NCBI GenBank assembly: GCA_003313425.1 | Contig: NHZP01000053.1 | Coordinates: 186,001-250,000, forward strand | Source of the DNA: Pseudopyrenochaeta lycopersici | Lineage: Eukaryota; Ascomycota; Dothideomycetes; Pleosporales; Pseudopyrenochaetaceae | DNA length: 64,000 bases | Reading direction: 5' to 3' | Part shown: positions 1-12,696 of the stretch, piece by piece | Numbering within the stretch: the first letter of the stretch is position 1 | Layout of the letters: the number at the start of each line of letters is the position of its first letter | Position numbers and translations under genes: made by a program | The notes under the pieces: model-generated | Seen by the model: the letters and a program-made list of their open reading frames with translations, nothing else | Database searches by the model: none | Told to the model about the DNA's origin: nothing

Positions 1-1671
1 CCATCTCGAGGGCGTCCCATAGCTTCCTAGTCAAAGCCTATGGCGACAATAGAGTCCCTACGAAAGTAACGTACATGCAACGCGTATCTATAGCCCATGA
101 CCCAACCTAAGGCATCTAGTATACGCTTTGGGCGTCTGCGCGGGCATACAGGATCTACCGAATGCATCACATACCGTTTCTCTGGGCAGCCCGACTAGCA
201 AAACAGATTTAAGATTGCTCAAACAAGCGACCGCAAAGTTTAGTTAGCCTTGAGAACGTTCAATCGGAATTCCAGCGATAATTATGTACATGATGCTCTT
301 CTTATATAGCCTTTACGGAAGGGTATAAAACGCTGAATAATTGAGACGACTTCCACTTATGCGTTAACGCGCTAAACTTAAGGCCTATACTCTCTTACTG
401 ATTGCGGCAAAATAGTAGTAGAATTATAAATATCTATATACATATAATACTATAAGATACACTAAGCAGGAAAATATAAATGTGTATATATATATATATA
501 AGAGTAGGTTTGTAGTATTCGTTTAGATAAAGATATGCTCTATATTTGAATGTAGTTCTAGGGCTCCCCAATGCCTAAATACTACTGATCCTCTATTACA
601 TCTAGGAATACTTTGTAAAGGTTTTACTCTTGTATAAGTATAGTCTGTTTAGAATAAATTTCTAAGCCCCTTAGGCTTTACTATATTCAGCTAGTTAGTA
701 ATATAGTCAGACTTAGTCCTATAACTCTAGTCTTAAAGATAAGAGGTATAGTTAAACTTAGATCTAAAAAATTAGTAAGAGTCGCAATACTTTAGTAGCT
801 CACAAAAGAAAAGATAATAAGTAGTAGATAAAAGTGAAAGCGATTGAAATAGTTTAGAATGTTATCAAATTAATGGTCAGGCCCTGCGCCGCTGACTGAG
901 CTAGTCATATGTAGCAAGGCTTCACGCAAACCAGTAAGGCTGCAGCTGCAGCTGCTTGAATAGTTATGCGTAATATTCTATGCGCGTAATCAGCTATAGG
1001 CAACCTTTTGATTCCATGGCTTAGTGGACATAGCTCCAAGCCCAGACAGTAAGTTAGGACAGTAAATATATTAGTCATCTTGTTAAACTTTAATGTCAAA
1101 GTTCATAACTATTAAGGAAGGTGCCTCGTGTAGAGAGAGTTCTTGTCTTATTACCTGGTCTCACTGTAAGGGCTCAATCCTTACAAACACGTTGGAAAAT
1201 GTGCAGTAAAAGGCATCGGCTACTGCATTTCACCAAGGGTAGTTGAGACTAGCGTATCAACTAGCTACTGCCCTTCGTATATATAGTCAGGCCTCTCGTA
1301 CCAAAGGTGAAAGGTATCAGCTATTTTATCTAGAGTTTCTATCGACCAGACTAGTCCCTACCGTGCAGTGAAGTCTGCTTTACACTCACTGCAAACGGAA
1401 ATCTGCAATTTATAAATGCTGAGGCACCCTCGGCAACAGCGCACTGTGTTTTCAGCACTTTAGAATACTTGGACAACCTTATTTAGTAATAAAAGATTTC
1501 AGCAACTGATTTACTTTCTAGAGATTTACCTTAAATACTAGTCAATGCTTATATACATTTCTGTAAGTACCCTGTGCCTTTATTATCCTATTCTAACATG
1601 TATCAAACTCCTATATTAGCGCCTATAAATCGAGCTTTATGAAAAGTGATGATAGTACCGGTTAGCAGCTC
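1..1671. other. Gene-free, partly TA-rich flank
   Basis: No credible coding region is seen. From about 400 to 850 the sequence is very TA-rich, with a short TA microsatellite near 485-500 and few CpA or TpG dinucleotides, as in RIP-mutated repeats. No terminal repeats or transposase relic could be recognised. The last 50 bases hold only the 3' flank of the tyrosinase gene. Confidence 0.6.
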
Positions 1672-2962
1672 CTAGATGTACTGATAGCAAAAAGGGCCAT
1701 CGATCGTAGAAACGAGGTTGCCAAGCTTCTGCGAGGTGCTGAGTATACCGAAGGGCATGATCGTATCCAATGTGGCATTAGCGCTTGGGGGAACTGCCGC
1801 GGATGAGGCATTAGTATATTTCATGTGAAAGTAAATGTGTTGGGTGGATGGGGAGACATACTATTTTGTGCGGTAACTGTTCTACCAGTCTGGAATGTCC
1901 TGAAGTTTGGGTCGCGGCTCTGCCACATGGTCCAGACGCGGTCGATCATACCGTGGTGCAACCAGAAGATTGGATCACTCGGGCTGGCGTACTGATCTGC
2001 CATCATTCCACCTACCCCAAAGTGGCCAGCGGCGTGTGGGCCCTTAAGGGCCTCGAATTTGAGATCGAAGGATGTGATATCCGTGAAGCCCTTGATGACG
2101 TCGACGATGTCAGTAGGCTTGGTGTTGTTGTTCCACTCGGCTGAGAAGTCGCGATGCAGGCAGCGAGGGTTATAGCCCATGCCATTGTTGGGGCCCGCCG
2201 GCAGTAGGGCAACGGGGCCTAGGTTGATAGTGAGATTGGCAAATGGGCCGGCTTCGATGCAGCCACCACCTGTGCCGGGGTTGAGAAGGCGGGTGGATCC
2301 CAGCGCCGTGTCATTGACCGGTCCATGTGGGATGGCTTTGCCGTTGCTTCCCATGGAGTAAGGAGAGCCATCGAAGACAGGTGACTTGGTGAGGTCATCC
2401 CAATTCAGTGTCCAGTCCCAATAGGGCTGCCCGCCCTTGTAGCCGCACTCTTCGCGGAGGGCCTTCTCGTACAGCCAGGTGTAGTAGCGATGCCACGTAA
2501 GAAACAGGCCGCTGTGGTGGATGATGGGCGAGTACACAATATGCATAGCGGTGAAATCATCGTAGCGGCTCCGCGCCCCGGGCACCTCGTCTGGAGAGCT
2601 TAAAGGAGGTAAACTCATAAGGCATTTGACTGCATTAATGTAATCCTTCCGATCACTCGTGGGCATGGACCCCCTAATACTAAAGTCAGCATGATGCCTC
2701 AAGGCCTGTCTGATATAAATTACCACTCTTGACGGTATACAATCTTGTCTGCCGTGCAGCTTGCTGTCGCCGCCGTACTGTTTACTGTTATCCGGCGGGT
2801 CTGGAGGGTCTTGGCCACATATGCGTTGAGATCCTCCTGCCAGTAAGACAACTGGCGAGATGCTGCCTTCTGGGGGTCAAAGGAGGCGTTGGCGCCGTAA
2901 GGAGCGGCCAAGGCGGTGCCGAGGCTGCACACCAGCCAAGATGCGAGAGTTTGCGCCTTCAT
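1672..2962 (-). CDS. Secreted tyrosinase (type-3 copper monooxygenase)
   Basis: Model of three exons, 2962-2724, 2673-1862 and 1793-1672, giving 390 aa. A signal peptide is visible at the N-terminus (MKAQTLASWLVCSLGTALA). The CuA site includes HHSGLFLTWHRYY, and the CuB site includes DPIFWLHHGMIDRVW, so all the usual copper histidine blocks are present. The family oxidises monophenols and diphenols to quinones. The first intron (50 nt) joins RQEW to GSMPTSDRKDY. The second (68 nt) has donor GTATGT and branch TACTAAT and joins TAQN to the C-terminal exon ending DGPFCYQYI, typical of short fungal tyrosinases; stopping at the exon-2 stop would lose this conserved end. The protein is short and lacks the long C-terminal cap of melanin-type tyrosinases, so it should be active once secreted. 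Confidence 0.9.
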
Positions 2963-4410
2963 TCTGTATATTTATATTGAAGAGCTAGATTCAAATACAA
3001 ATAGAAGTAGGGTACCGCCAATCAATAAGATAGATGATGATGGAAGTGACAAGGAAAAGTCTATAACTGAAAATCGAGGTGATCAAGCGATGCTTCTTCC
3101 CTAGGAAATATAAGGGTCCTTGTTTTTGATCCGGCGGTGCCCTACCTTTAGCTACAGGCATAACTCTTTAAGTATATCGAAACCAAGCGGCCTAAATTGG
3201 CCGAGTATGCCCTCCTTGACCATGTTGTGTTGTGGTCAACCGAGCCGCGAGACTGAGCCTCCCTTAGCTCTCAGCTAGAATCGGAAAGGACAAGCAACAA
3301 GCTGAAGTCATTCCTTGAGGCGCCTGGGCTGTGAACCTTTCGTGCCAAGAATACTTTATCACGATTGGCGAATCTATTTCGATAAAGATGTTGATGGCGT
3401 TTCTGGGTGAGGTTTGTTTTAGCTCGTGTTGGGCTAAGCAGTGTATACCTGCGAGCGTACCGATCTGGTTTGCTTTACGAAGTGGCGTGCGGCTGAGACA
3501 CAATGTGTCATGGTGGCTAACCCAGCCCTACAACAGGGATTCCCCAACTCCCCGACTACCGCGGCGCTAGCATCCAACGCCCAAACCGCAGCATATGGTG
3601 GCTGATGAGGACGTTCATCGCACAACGGATTTTGCTGAAAATCAAAAATGGGGGTTCCAGGAAATCGAACAGAAAGATCAAGTAGATATTTAAAGTATTT
3701 ACTTCTATAGCACGGGTTTAGTAGCCTAACCTAGCTTTACGGTAGAAATCCAGTGCCTTGAACTCTCCTTGTAACATGAGCTAAGTCCCGTAGTCTCTAA
3801 CAATTAAATACTTTCGCTATTCTTGATTATTTACGATTTTTTGTTTCCCTTATCAGCCACAGTACTTCCTGGTGCTCCTCGCACTTTCTCAGCCCCACAC
3901 GTGTCAAGACAAGAAGAGATGGCAGTTGTTCAACTTTCTCCGCAGCTCCGCCCTCAAAGACACAGCCACCTCGTTTCGCATCACACTACCGCAACGGCTT
4001 CCGACATTGTAATCACAGCAACTTTGTGTAGCGCACTAGGCTGACGTTATCTATGCCGACAATGGGCTGCAGCAGCAAGCCATTCTTTGATGGCGCTGGT
4101 GGCAAATTCGTTGTTTGTCTTGGGAGGTTCCAAATTTAGATCCACTTCCCAAAACGCTCGATCTCATCGCGACTTTAGGATTAAAGGCGGTGCAACGCTA
4201 TCCGAACATTGCTCTGCAGATAACTTTCATGTCCCCGTTGATTTGATTCAATCAATTCTCTTGGACTCTCCATCTATCTCAGTGTATCTACTTTGCTTGA
4301 TTTATTTCCTTCGGTGTTGTCTTAGCATTCAGTGGTTTCGTTATTGAGAAACTTCGCCTATATCTAGAACCCAACTTGCTGTCCAATACTCTCCTTATCT
4401 CCACGTATCT
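2963..4410. other. Intergenic, nothing assigned
   Basis: Divergent promoter region between the tyrosinase (-) and the small secreted protein (+). Short open frames on both strands overlap each other and show no domain, so none is called. The long 5' stretch before 4411 may include untranslated leader. Confidence 0.5.
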
Positions 4411-5244
4411 ATGATGTCTACCATCGGTACCCTCATCGGTCTTATGCTGTTGTTTGGCAGTGCATTTGGCGCTCCAACTCAGGGCAATCACTCGTCTGGG
4501 ACGCAGTGTGCGACAAATTCTGGCGCCAACTGTGTCTGCCCTTCTGGCACAGACTACTCCGAGTCCGTCACCTGGGCCGTTGTCGGTGCTCCGGTCTCAG
4601 ATGTCGAGAATCTTATGAACGACTGTAAGTAAAGACTCATAAAAATCCCTTCCGACACAGACTTCCGGGCAGAACACTAATAAATCTACTCAGTCCAAAA
4701 GCCTGCCTGGAGAGGATCTCTCCCTTATATGACCGAAGGCCCGAACAACCGCCCTGGCAGATCGCAGCGTACTTCAACTTATAAGACGCTGCAAGGAACT
4801 TTTAACTTCACTGAAATTGTGAGTTATTACACCTTATCAATGATACACTCTCTGCGGGCGAATAGCTAATCTGGGGTTCTCACCAGCTCACCAAGAGACA
4901 AGTGATGCCCGATGGCTCTTTTATCCAGAAGTTGGAATACCTGGAAGCGGTTGGCAATTCCACAGGGAACCCCTGGGGTGGGTACTGGATTACCATCACC
5001 GGGGACTACGTTTTCGGAGATCAAACTCTGATTCGATGGAGCACTTATCTTTGTTCTAGAGGAGTCGTCAACGGTATGTTATTGCTTGCTCTCACGAAAA
5101 GATCATTGCGAAACTGACTCTTGCATGTGAACAGACTGGGGAAAGCTTCACGAGGCTTCATTCAAGAACGTGATTAGTGTTCTGCAGCCCAAAATCACAG
5201 GAACCAACGTTGCGCCTTTTTCAATTCCACCAGCATTTTCCTAG
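4411..5244 (+). CDS. Small secreted protein of unknown function
   Basis: Four exons, 4411-4624, 4694-4818, 4887-5073 and 5135-5244, encode 211 aa; all three introns have good GT..AG borders and compatible phases. The N-terminus is a clear signal peptide (MMSTIGTLIGLMLLFGSAFG) followed by a Cys-containing stretch (CATNSGANCVCPSG) and candidate N-glycosylation sites. The rest alternates charged and aromatic segments (for example GGYWITITGDYVFGDQTLIR) and could fold as a small beta-rich domain. A START/Bet v1-like fold is possible from the pattern, but I do not recognise the family. A second ATG three bases downstream is an alternative start. It stands alone between the tyrosinase and the IDO-like gene. 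Confidence 0.75.
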
Positions 5245-6608
5245 AACGTGAACATTTTGGTTGGTTATCTCTCTGCGGCATAGATAAGGTGGAAATGCGT
5301 TGATAGGCGTTATGAATTGGTCAGACAAATGGTGCACTATCAAAATAGACCGATTGAAAATTTAACGCAAAACTCATTTTCTTTTTCCATGCTTCCAAGT
5401 CGTGCCTATGCTTCTGGTTCCCACGTACATTGAAAGAAGCTGTCATGAAATCTCCGTTGCCACTGAGCCTGAACTAATTAGGCAATGCTTTGGAATGCGC
5501 CAGCTATACTCAGTGTTGGCTCTGTGGCTACCCATAGCTTGTTGACTGGTCTGGGCTTAAGCGGATAGGTAGGTCTGATCCGTTAGTCGTCTTTAGGGAT
5601 ATGATTGACCAAACGGCTCAACTACCGTAGGGGGACAGGGCAGAGCATGTTTCCCCTCTAAATGCTTGCGGCGACTAATCTGCTATTTACGGAATTCAGA
5701 TACAGAGTGAGGCGGAAGCTGTGCAGCAGCCAATTTTGACTCACTGAAGCGGTGGATTGTGTAACGGAGCCACGGAAGTTGTTGGTTCAGCCCCAAAGAC
5801 TACTAAAAGTACAGCGCCACGGAAGTCGTTATTTCAGCCCCAAAGGCTACAGAACTTAGAGTGCGCCACGAAATTCGTTATTTCAGCCCCAAATGCAACT
5901 AAGGTACAGTGCGCCGCCGCGAAAGCTTCATTGCGCCGTACAGGCCATATCCCGTAGGCGTTCTTGGCATGCCACATATTGCAAGTAGGGGTACAGACAT
6001 ATCAACCTTTAGGCACCGTATCAGTAGCATATCACCTCGCTTTGCGATATACAGGGGTATTCTTTATCTGGATATATTCTGTTAATGAGCTTACCTGGTA
6101 GAACTCGTCTGCCTGTTAGCCTTTGAGGTTGTAGGTGCTAAATTTGGCACCCGTTGCGAATCTCTATTCTCCGATTTCTCCCCTACCGCGAAGTATTGTG
6201 GCTATGAAGAGCGGCTGTGAGCTGCATCAAACATCTTGTAACGTCTCATGGTCATCACAGGGATGCAATCAGCCTACATCAGCTTTCTACAGCTCGCTTC
6301 ATCTGCCTTAGACTCCCTACCGTGGCGATATAGCGCTGGGGGTCTCAAATTAGAATCAGAACACTGCCGCAGTACGTTGATGCTTGGCCAAAGAAGTGTG
6401 ATAAGGTTCTCAAAGGCGCCTGCGCTGATAACTGCTTGTGCGATATAAGTAAGATATGATTTCACTCCTTGGCTAGAGACATGAGTCCGTAAACAGCAAA
6501 ATATCCAAGCCCACATAAAACTTTGCAATATCTTCTCCTTACTTCTAATTCTGCATTCACCAATCGACTACCATCATACTGTTATCCCTCTAGTCTTCCA
6601 AAAAAGCA
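5245..6608. other. Intergenic with a short tandem repeat
   Basis: No gene seen. It holds the imperfect tandem repeat listed separately at 5764-5911. The last 130 bases are the promoter of the IDO-like gene and contain one near match (CATGAGTCC, 6480-6488) to the motif found further right. Confidence 0.5.
5764..5911. repeat. Imperfect tandem repeat, three copies of 47-49 bp
   Basis: The block containing TTCAGCCCCAAA preceded by a GCCACG(A/G)A(A/G)-like segment recurs with its TTCAG core at 5786, 5833 and 5882, that is at 47 and 49 bp spacing. A fourth truncated start (GCGCCGCCGCGAAAG) follows. It looks like a short minisatellite in intergenic DNA with no evident coding role. Confidence 0.75.
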
Positions 6609-8130
6609 ATGTTTTCCTTTCCCTTCCTCCTCCTGGCATTAGCCGCTGTGGTCCACAGACTATGGCGGGCACTCAAAATCACAAATGACACCGACGGTAA
6701 GGCTGCTTCTAAGCTCAAGGTTCTTGAAAGGTGCCATGAGACTGGAACAGCCTTGTCCAAATTGGTTGAATGTGACGGCGCTGGGAGCTGGCCGCCGAAA
6801 GCCAACCATAGCGATTGGCCCAGCGAGATTCTCCCATATCACGGAATTTACATGGAGATTATCCCATTTCTGTCCTCAGGGAGCCCTTCGCTCGATGACG
6901 ACGTCAATATTGAGCGTCGCGACCGGTTCCGATCGCTCCTGTCAAGAATGCTCAATGAGCGCATTGACATGGCCCGCGTCAACGAGCTTCTCTCTTCTAT
7001 CGAAGCCGGCAACTGGGGTGGCTGTTCCCGTGAAGCTTATAATGGCTTTTATTGTTGCATCGGAGTTTTGCGTCATTCTTACCGCTGGGCGGTTATCCCG
7101 CTTGTTAAAGTTGCCCAAGAGGAGAAGATTATCGACTTCCCTTCGCAAATCGACATCCCGTGGGCATACCTTCAACGCAAGTTTGGTGTTGAGTCCGATA
7201 GCGGCAGCAACACATCCAATGTCCTGCACAACTTCAATACCAAGGGCGAGAGGGCGTATAAAATCAATATGGACATCTCAGAACTCGTTACCTCAACTGA
7301 AGATGCGTTTTTCCGTATGTTTTATGACGTAGAAGTCATGGTACGCAACAATCTCCTATAATACACATATAGATTATAGTAACGTACAAGACGCTAATAC
7401 GAATTTAATATAGGCTTACCCCATGTATCAAAATATGGTCGGAGCAAACATTGCCTTTGAGCAGGGCAACAAGGAAGATTGCCTGAAGCACATGCAAGAT
7501 ATTAACACCCGACTACGGGAGCTCCTAAAGGTCTTCTACCAGAACCTTGTAGAGTCGCGTGTAGCCAAGGGAGTGTGGCTTGGATACTGCCAGAGTTTCC
7601 AGGCCTGGGGCGCTGGAAGAATGATCGAAGGCGAATATGTAGAGTTTGATGGTGTTTCTGGAAGCCATAACTTATGCTTCATGGTTCTAGATGCCTTCCT
7701 GGGAATGAAGAGCTACATGAACGAGAAAAACCTGCGCCGATATATTCCACAGAACCAGCGATCGATGATCGCCGCGTTTAGGAAGCACTCCTTTTTTGGC
7801 AGGCTTCACGCCGATAACGACGAGGAAATTTCAGACCAGTTTGGCAAAATCATTCAGCATTTAAAGGTATTTTTACAATTCACCCATCTAATGAATCCGC
7901 ATCATATGTAACTACAGACCACTAATGCGATGATATAGGTATTCCGCTCGGCTCACAGGGCTCGCGTGATGCCATACCTTGCACAACCGGCTCCAGAGCG
8001 GATGATGATGACGGCCGGGAAGTCGTTCAATGAAACCGGCAACGACGCCGCACACTTGAAAGTCCTGGACAACATGCTAGTCTCGAGGCTGAAGGACACA
8101 ATTGCCATGGCCAACAAGCTGCTGGCATAG
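6609..8130 (+). CDS. Indoleamine 2,3-dioxygenase-like haem protein
   Basis: Exons 6609-7340, 7414-7866 and 7939-8130 give 458 aa. The C-terminal FRSAHRARVMPYL matches the IDO helix carrying the proximal haem histidine, GVSGSHNLCFMVLDAFLG corresponds to the conserved Gly/Ser segment, and NWGGCSREAYNGFYCC to the conserved region near the distal pocket. IDO-family enzymes open the indole ring of tryptophan or related indoles to formyl-kynurenine. The first about 20 residues (MFSFPFLLLALAAVVHRLW) are strongly hydrophobic, unlike cytosolic IDOs, and may be a membrane anchor or signal. The sequence is divergent from the housekeeping fungal enzymes, so the substrate may not be free tryptophan. A DHA1 exporter gene follows about 0.9 kb downstream in the same direction. 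Confidence 0.8.
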
Positions 8131-9060
8131 TAAACTTCCTTATTGATCACCGAGGTAGTAGTGATAGATTTTTTATTATTGTCTCGTTCCATGAAAATGG
8201 GCATATGGTAGAGGATATTACGTTTGGATTGGTTTCAAAACTACGCATCCTTAGAATAACGCAAATCGTGGCGTTTTAGAGCATCATAAGCTTGTGCGGG
8301 CATCAAACTTGGTGGGCGTTTCTTCAATTAGCTTGACCTTCATTAAGAGTGTGGAAAACTTGCACGACAATATTAGAATCCAATAAAAAAATTATTACAT
8401 CATGACCAACACACTGTATGATATCGCGCACAGCTACCTAAGGAATAAAATCACTGCCTAATTGGGGGTTCAGTAGCGGAGAGTCAGACGTTGTACATAC
8501 TCGCGCCACGCACAACTAAGCACACGTTTTGTGGTGGTGCGTGGCCGCGGGTAGTTGCAATACGAACAGCAGACAAGGCCCCGCTGATCCGATAGGATGC
8601 AGCTGAAGATTTAAGCTTCGGCACTTCCCTTGGTGGCGCATTCCAGCCGTCTTGGTCAGCGCCCCGCTGAATGAGGCCATGCAACTGTTCTTAGAACTCA
8701 GCCCGCACGAGAGAAAGCCACACCCCACTGCGCCCCACTTTTTGGGGTAATGCTTCAGGTTCTTTTATTACAGTGTTTGGGTTACCACATTTTCGGCTGT
8801 GCCAGCAACGCATCGTATCGGCTATTGCTGCGGCGAGAGAATTCGAGGAGCATCTATAGTAAGAAGTGAAGACTCAGGCGCGGTGTTAAAATATATTGCA
8901 TTGCCCAGCTGAGTGAAGCTAGTCAATGTCAAGTTCCGAGCCGCCGGCCCGCACAAACTCCATGATATCTTCTTATCGCTGCAATCCCAACCATTCTATT
9001 CAAGTGAAAGACAACGAGGTCGCAGTTTTTCATCCCATAACTCCCACCTAGCGACCCAAC
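8131..9060. other. Intergenic, nothing assigned
   Basis: Three-prime flank of the IDO-like gene and promoter of the MFS gene. Short frames on the minus strand (8484-8728) overlap one another and have no recognisable domain. Confidence 0.5.
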
Positions 9061-11103
9061 ATGCCTCCGTTGACCCCCGCGTACCCACCGCGGACCTATA
9101 GCCGCGTAGTCTCCTCAAGGAAGCCCCTTCCACCGCCGAGCGTCACAGAGAGTCTCGAGTTCTCTACAGAAACCAATTCGATCTGCTTCCCTCACCCCCA
9201 TGGAGGATGGATTGTACCCGAGCACACGAGCGACGAGACGCCTCTCATCCAGCGGTCATGGCTCAAACCGCTCGACAACATCATGTCTGATAGCACGAGC
9301 GAGCAGTGGAAAAACCCATTTCCCACGATTCCTATCTCTGAGCACCCGGAACCTAGCAAACCCTTTGCCGGTGCCTGCTACCCGATGCCCATTGCGTATC
9401 CATCCGACACGTTGCTGCTCGATCGTGATCCCAGATTCGAGGTTACGTGGGCCAAGGATGGCTCGGATATGCCAAAGAACTGGCCAGCGTGGTACAGGGG
9501 GGTGATATTGGCTTGTATATCATTCGCAACGCTAGTAGTGTAAGTAGTCATAATCCCGTCCTCCATGCTGGCAAGATACACTATCAGGTCGGAGCTGACG
9601 CTATATTAGAATCATGACATCAACCGCCTACGCACCCGGCATACCTGGTATGATGGAGAGCTTCGGCATTGAAAATAGGACGATACCGATTCTTGGCGTT
9701 ACTACCTATCTCTTCGGCCTTGCTCTGGGGCCCCTTGTTCTGGCTCCGTTGAGTGAGATTTATGGGCGGCGGCCGGTCTACATTGTGTCGCTGCTCTTAT
9801 TTTCAATTTTTTTGATCCCGAGCGCCATGGCGCAAAACTTTGAAACTATACTCGTGACAAGATTCTTCGCTGCGTTTGTCGGCTCCGTGGTCATGTCTGG
9901 AGCGCCGGGCACGCTAAACGATATCTGTGATGACGAAACGAGAGCCCAATACCTTTCTATATGGATTCTCGGAGCAGTTAATGGGGTTTGTGACAAGCTC
10001 TAACTACTATGCACTACAAGTCCTTAAGCTGACTGAGGCTACAGCCGGTTATCGGGCCTGTTTTTGCGGGCATCATATTCCAATACGCTGGCTGGAGATG
10101 GATAAGCTGGTGGCTTGTTATCCTCGCATCTATCTCATGCGCTCTGATGGCAGCTATTAAGGAGACCAACGGAAAGATTATTCTAAGGCAGCGGTGTGAG
10201 ATCCTGAAAACTATAGATGGTAGGTTTTGGAGTAAAGCCAACATCAGCGAAAGCCTTCGACTCTCCGAGCGTCTAAATGCTTCCATGCGTCAACCCATGG
10301 TCATGATTTTCACGGAGCCGATCTGGTAAGTGCTCAATCCTTTCCAGTAAGAATATGTGCATTCGGTACAATAAGACTAACGTGTTTACAGCACATTCTG
10401 GGATCTATATGTCGCATTTGTGTACGCAATCCTGTATCTTTGTGTCGTAGGCTATCCTATCGTGTTTTCTCAAATCCGCGGTTGGAGCCCCGCCGTAGCC
10501 GGTATAATCCTTCATGGCCCACTCTCGACTAATGACTATTTTTCTAATATTCCTGCAGGATTGCCGTTTCTATCTATCGGCCTGGGCAGCTGCCTTACCG
10601 TCATCGCAGAGCCAAAGATACGAGGCATTGTTAAAAGGCTCAGCAGTCAAGCAACAAGTGCTTCAGCTGATTCCACCCTGCCGATCATCCTTTTAGGTGG
10701 CGTCTTGATTCCTATAGGGCAGCTCCTGTTCGCGCTATCTGCTGCGCCGCCAAATTCGGCCGCCGTTTCGATTCTGGCAGGATTGCCCTTGGGCATTGGC
10801 AACATGCTAATATTCCTTTATGTGGCCAACTACCTAGCAACCTGCTACAAGGCCCACGCTGCTAGTGCTTTGGCTGGCCACGCATCCATGCGATATATGG
10901 GTGCCGCATTACTACCTCTGCTGGCCCCAGTCATGTACAGTCGCCTCGGCCCTCTGGTCACTGGCTTAATCCTTATGGCTATCCTGACCGTGCTTGCCGT
11001 AGTCCCCATTATATTTATGAAACGCGGCGAGTATTTTAAAGCAAAGAGTCGACTAGCCCACGGGAGTGATATATGTAAAGTAAGAGGTTGTAGAACATCA
11101 TGA
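9061..11103 (+). CDS. DHA1-type MFS drug/polyamine transporter
   Basis: Five exons, 9061-9539, 9610-9985, 10045-10325, 10392-10501 and 10559-11103, give 596 aa. A hydrophilic N-terminus of about 140 residues, with the DHA1-typical DPRFEVTW and MPKNWPAWYR, precedes the first membrane segment. STAYAPGIPGMMESFGI and the loop LSEIYGRRPVYIV (motif A) place it in the proton-antiport DHA1 group exporting drugs, polyamines or metabolites at the plasma membrane. The last intron (57 nt) is a multiple of three without a stop; removing it restores the usual GWSPAVAGLPFLSIGLG. About twelve membrane segments are visible. It may export a product of the neighbouring IDO-like enzyme, but no shared regulatory signal was found. 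Confidence 0.88.
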
Positions 11104-12168
11104 TATCACGAATTCGGAGCACATAAGCACTGAGATTTTCTCATTTTATTGATTACAAGAAGCCAAATATTTAAGGCCTGCTATTAAATCCCGACGACCT
11201 TTGCCATCGGCCGATTGCTAGCGTAGTGTATATGCAGTCGTACGATGTAGAGAGTTGCGTATTGTTTATATACTAGTGGCCAATATTCATTAAACTTTTG
11301 ATTTGGTATCGTCCTTATTGCTATCAAGATCTAATTTAAGACATATTGTTCTGAGAGATCGCTCTCTTGACTACTCGCAGAGCTTTTCAAAATTACAATA
11401 ATTGTGCACTACCTTACTATAGATTCTCATGTACTAAATGCCCTCAGCATCTTACCAGAATACTAGCGAGATATCACCGTATTACAGAAGAGGCTATCGT
11501 ATCGCCTCTATGCAGCAATGAAATTGATATTGCTCAAAATGCTCCTTGAAAATATTTTATATATACACTACCTGCAATATTCTAGCTGTTAGTGCGTTCA
11601 GATGCTGTTCTAAACAGAATGGGTTTAGTAAGATTCATATTTATACACTTCAGTTTAGACACACGAGGATACGAAATATTAAACTCTAACGATAATATTT
11701 GATCATATACTCGCTGCTTATAAGTACAATCTTAGCTTCGTAATTTATTCTCCCATTTTCTAGAGAGATATATCCTATAAAATATTGCGTTGTAACCAGC
11801 TTACGTAGTAGTCATGGGTTTGACTGTGGTGGAAAATCAAGCAAAGCCAGGATAAGATGACTTGAGGCGAGAAACACTATGCATCATGTCCTAGCGTGTT
11901 CCCCTTAGTCGCATACAAATTATCGCCTATCAGTGAGCTCAATTTAGCCAAATAAAAGCCATTGCTAGATGTACAACAGGTTTAAAATCTTCAGATGAGT
12001 TAATGCATTGTAGACTTCATTAATGTGGGCACTAATTGATCTAACGCTTACTTCCCTTCCTGAAGCTATGTGCCTATTCAATATGCTCATTACTTCTACA
12101 TGCGAAGCGATGCAGGATCGGTCTGAATCACTACAAATTTGCATAAATTGCGGTATTTAACTGTGCTT
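11104..12168. other. AT-rich intergenic region
   Basis: AT-rich with no frame longer than about 60 codons and no recognisable element ends. It separates two convergent genes (MFS transporter and 3CxxC protein). Confidence 0.55.
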
Positions 12169-12696
12169 TCAACCCTTCGTCTCTCGACAGATTCCTCGCT
12201 TGCAACCTTCGCACAGGTAGGCTTTGTGTGGCGGACCCTTTTTGACATCATAGTCGGGTGGCTCTAGCGCCACACCGGCCCATTTCATGATCCTGTATGC
12301 CACTCGGTCGATATATGATTTTTTATCTAGAACCAGGGCACCCAGACCATTGCATATTTTGCAGCGCTGCTTGAAGACTACAGCATTGTACCCAGCGTTG
12401 TGATAACTTCGTATTAATATCGTGATCTTCCCACTGGTCCAAGCATTGACAGCGCAACCTCGATTGCGGCAAATGAACTTTCCCCTCACGTAGGTCGAGT
12501 AGCTCCTTTCGACTCCTTCGTCGCTGTCGTTGCCGTTGAATCGTATGGAGCTCATATGACCAGGAATCGTATTCAGGATATCGTGATGGAATGATGGGCA
12601 CATGCAAGTAGACTTGAAATCTGTTTTTCGCCCCATAATAGTGTTGATTTGGTTCAAAAAGGAAGAGCGGAACAGTTTGAAAGTACTTGACAGCAC
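12169..12696 (-). CDS. 3CxxC-type zinc-finger protein
   Basis: Single-exon frame of 175 aa from the first ATG (12696). The Met at residue 32 (12603), just before CPSFHHDIL, is also possible because family members usually start about ten residues before the FHHDI-like segment. Conserved features are TYVRGKFICRNRGC, YNAVVFKQRCKICN, SYIDRVAYRIMKWAGV, a PPDY motif and a closing LCEGCKRGIC. The three cysteine pairs (the first spaced C-x4-C, then CKIC and CEGC) fit the fungal zf-3CxxC domain. The family is common in Pezizomycotina and of unknown function, presumably binding zinc and perhaps nucleic acid or protein. Confidence 0.8.
   Translation of the reverse strand: MLSSTFKLFRSSFLNQINTIMGRKTDFKSTCMCPSFHHDILNTIPGHMSSIRFNGNDSDEGVERSYSTYVRGKFICRNRGCAVNAWTSGKITILIRSYHNAGYNAVVFKQRCKICNGLGALVLDKKSYIDRVAYRIMKWAGVALEPPDYDVKKGPPHKAYLCEGCKRGICRETKG

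Noticed and set aside
5736..5745. TGACTCA core far to the left
   Set aside because: Lacks the flanking CATG halves and lies over 800 bases from the next ATG; the bare 7-mer is expected several times in 64 kb by chance.
6480..6488. CATGAGTCC upstream of the IDO-like gene as a cluster site
   Set aside because: One mismatch within the core itself; a single weak hit outside the block is not enough to include that gene in the regulon.
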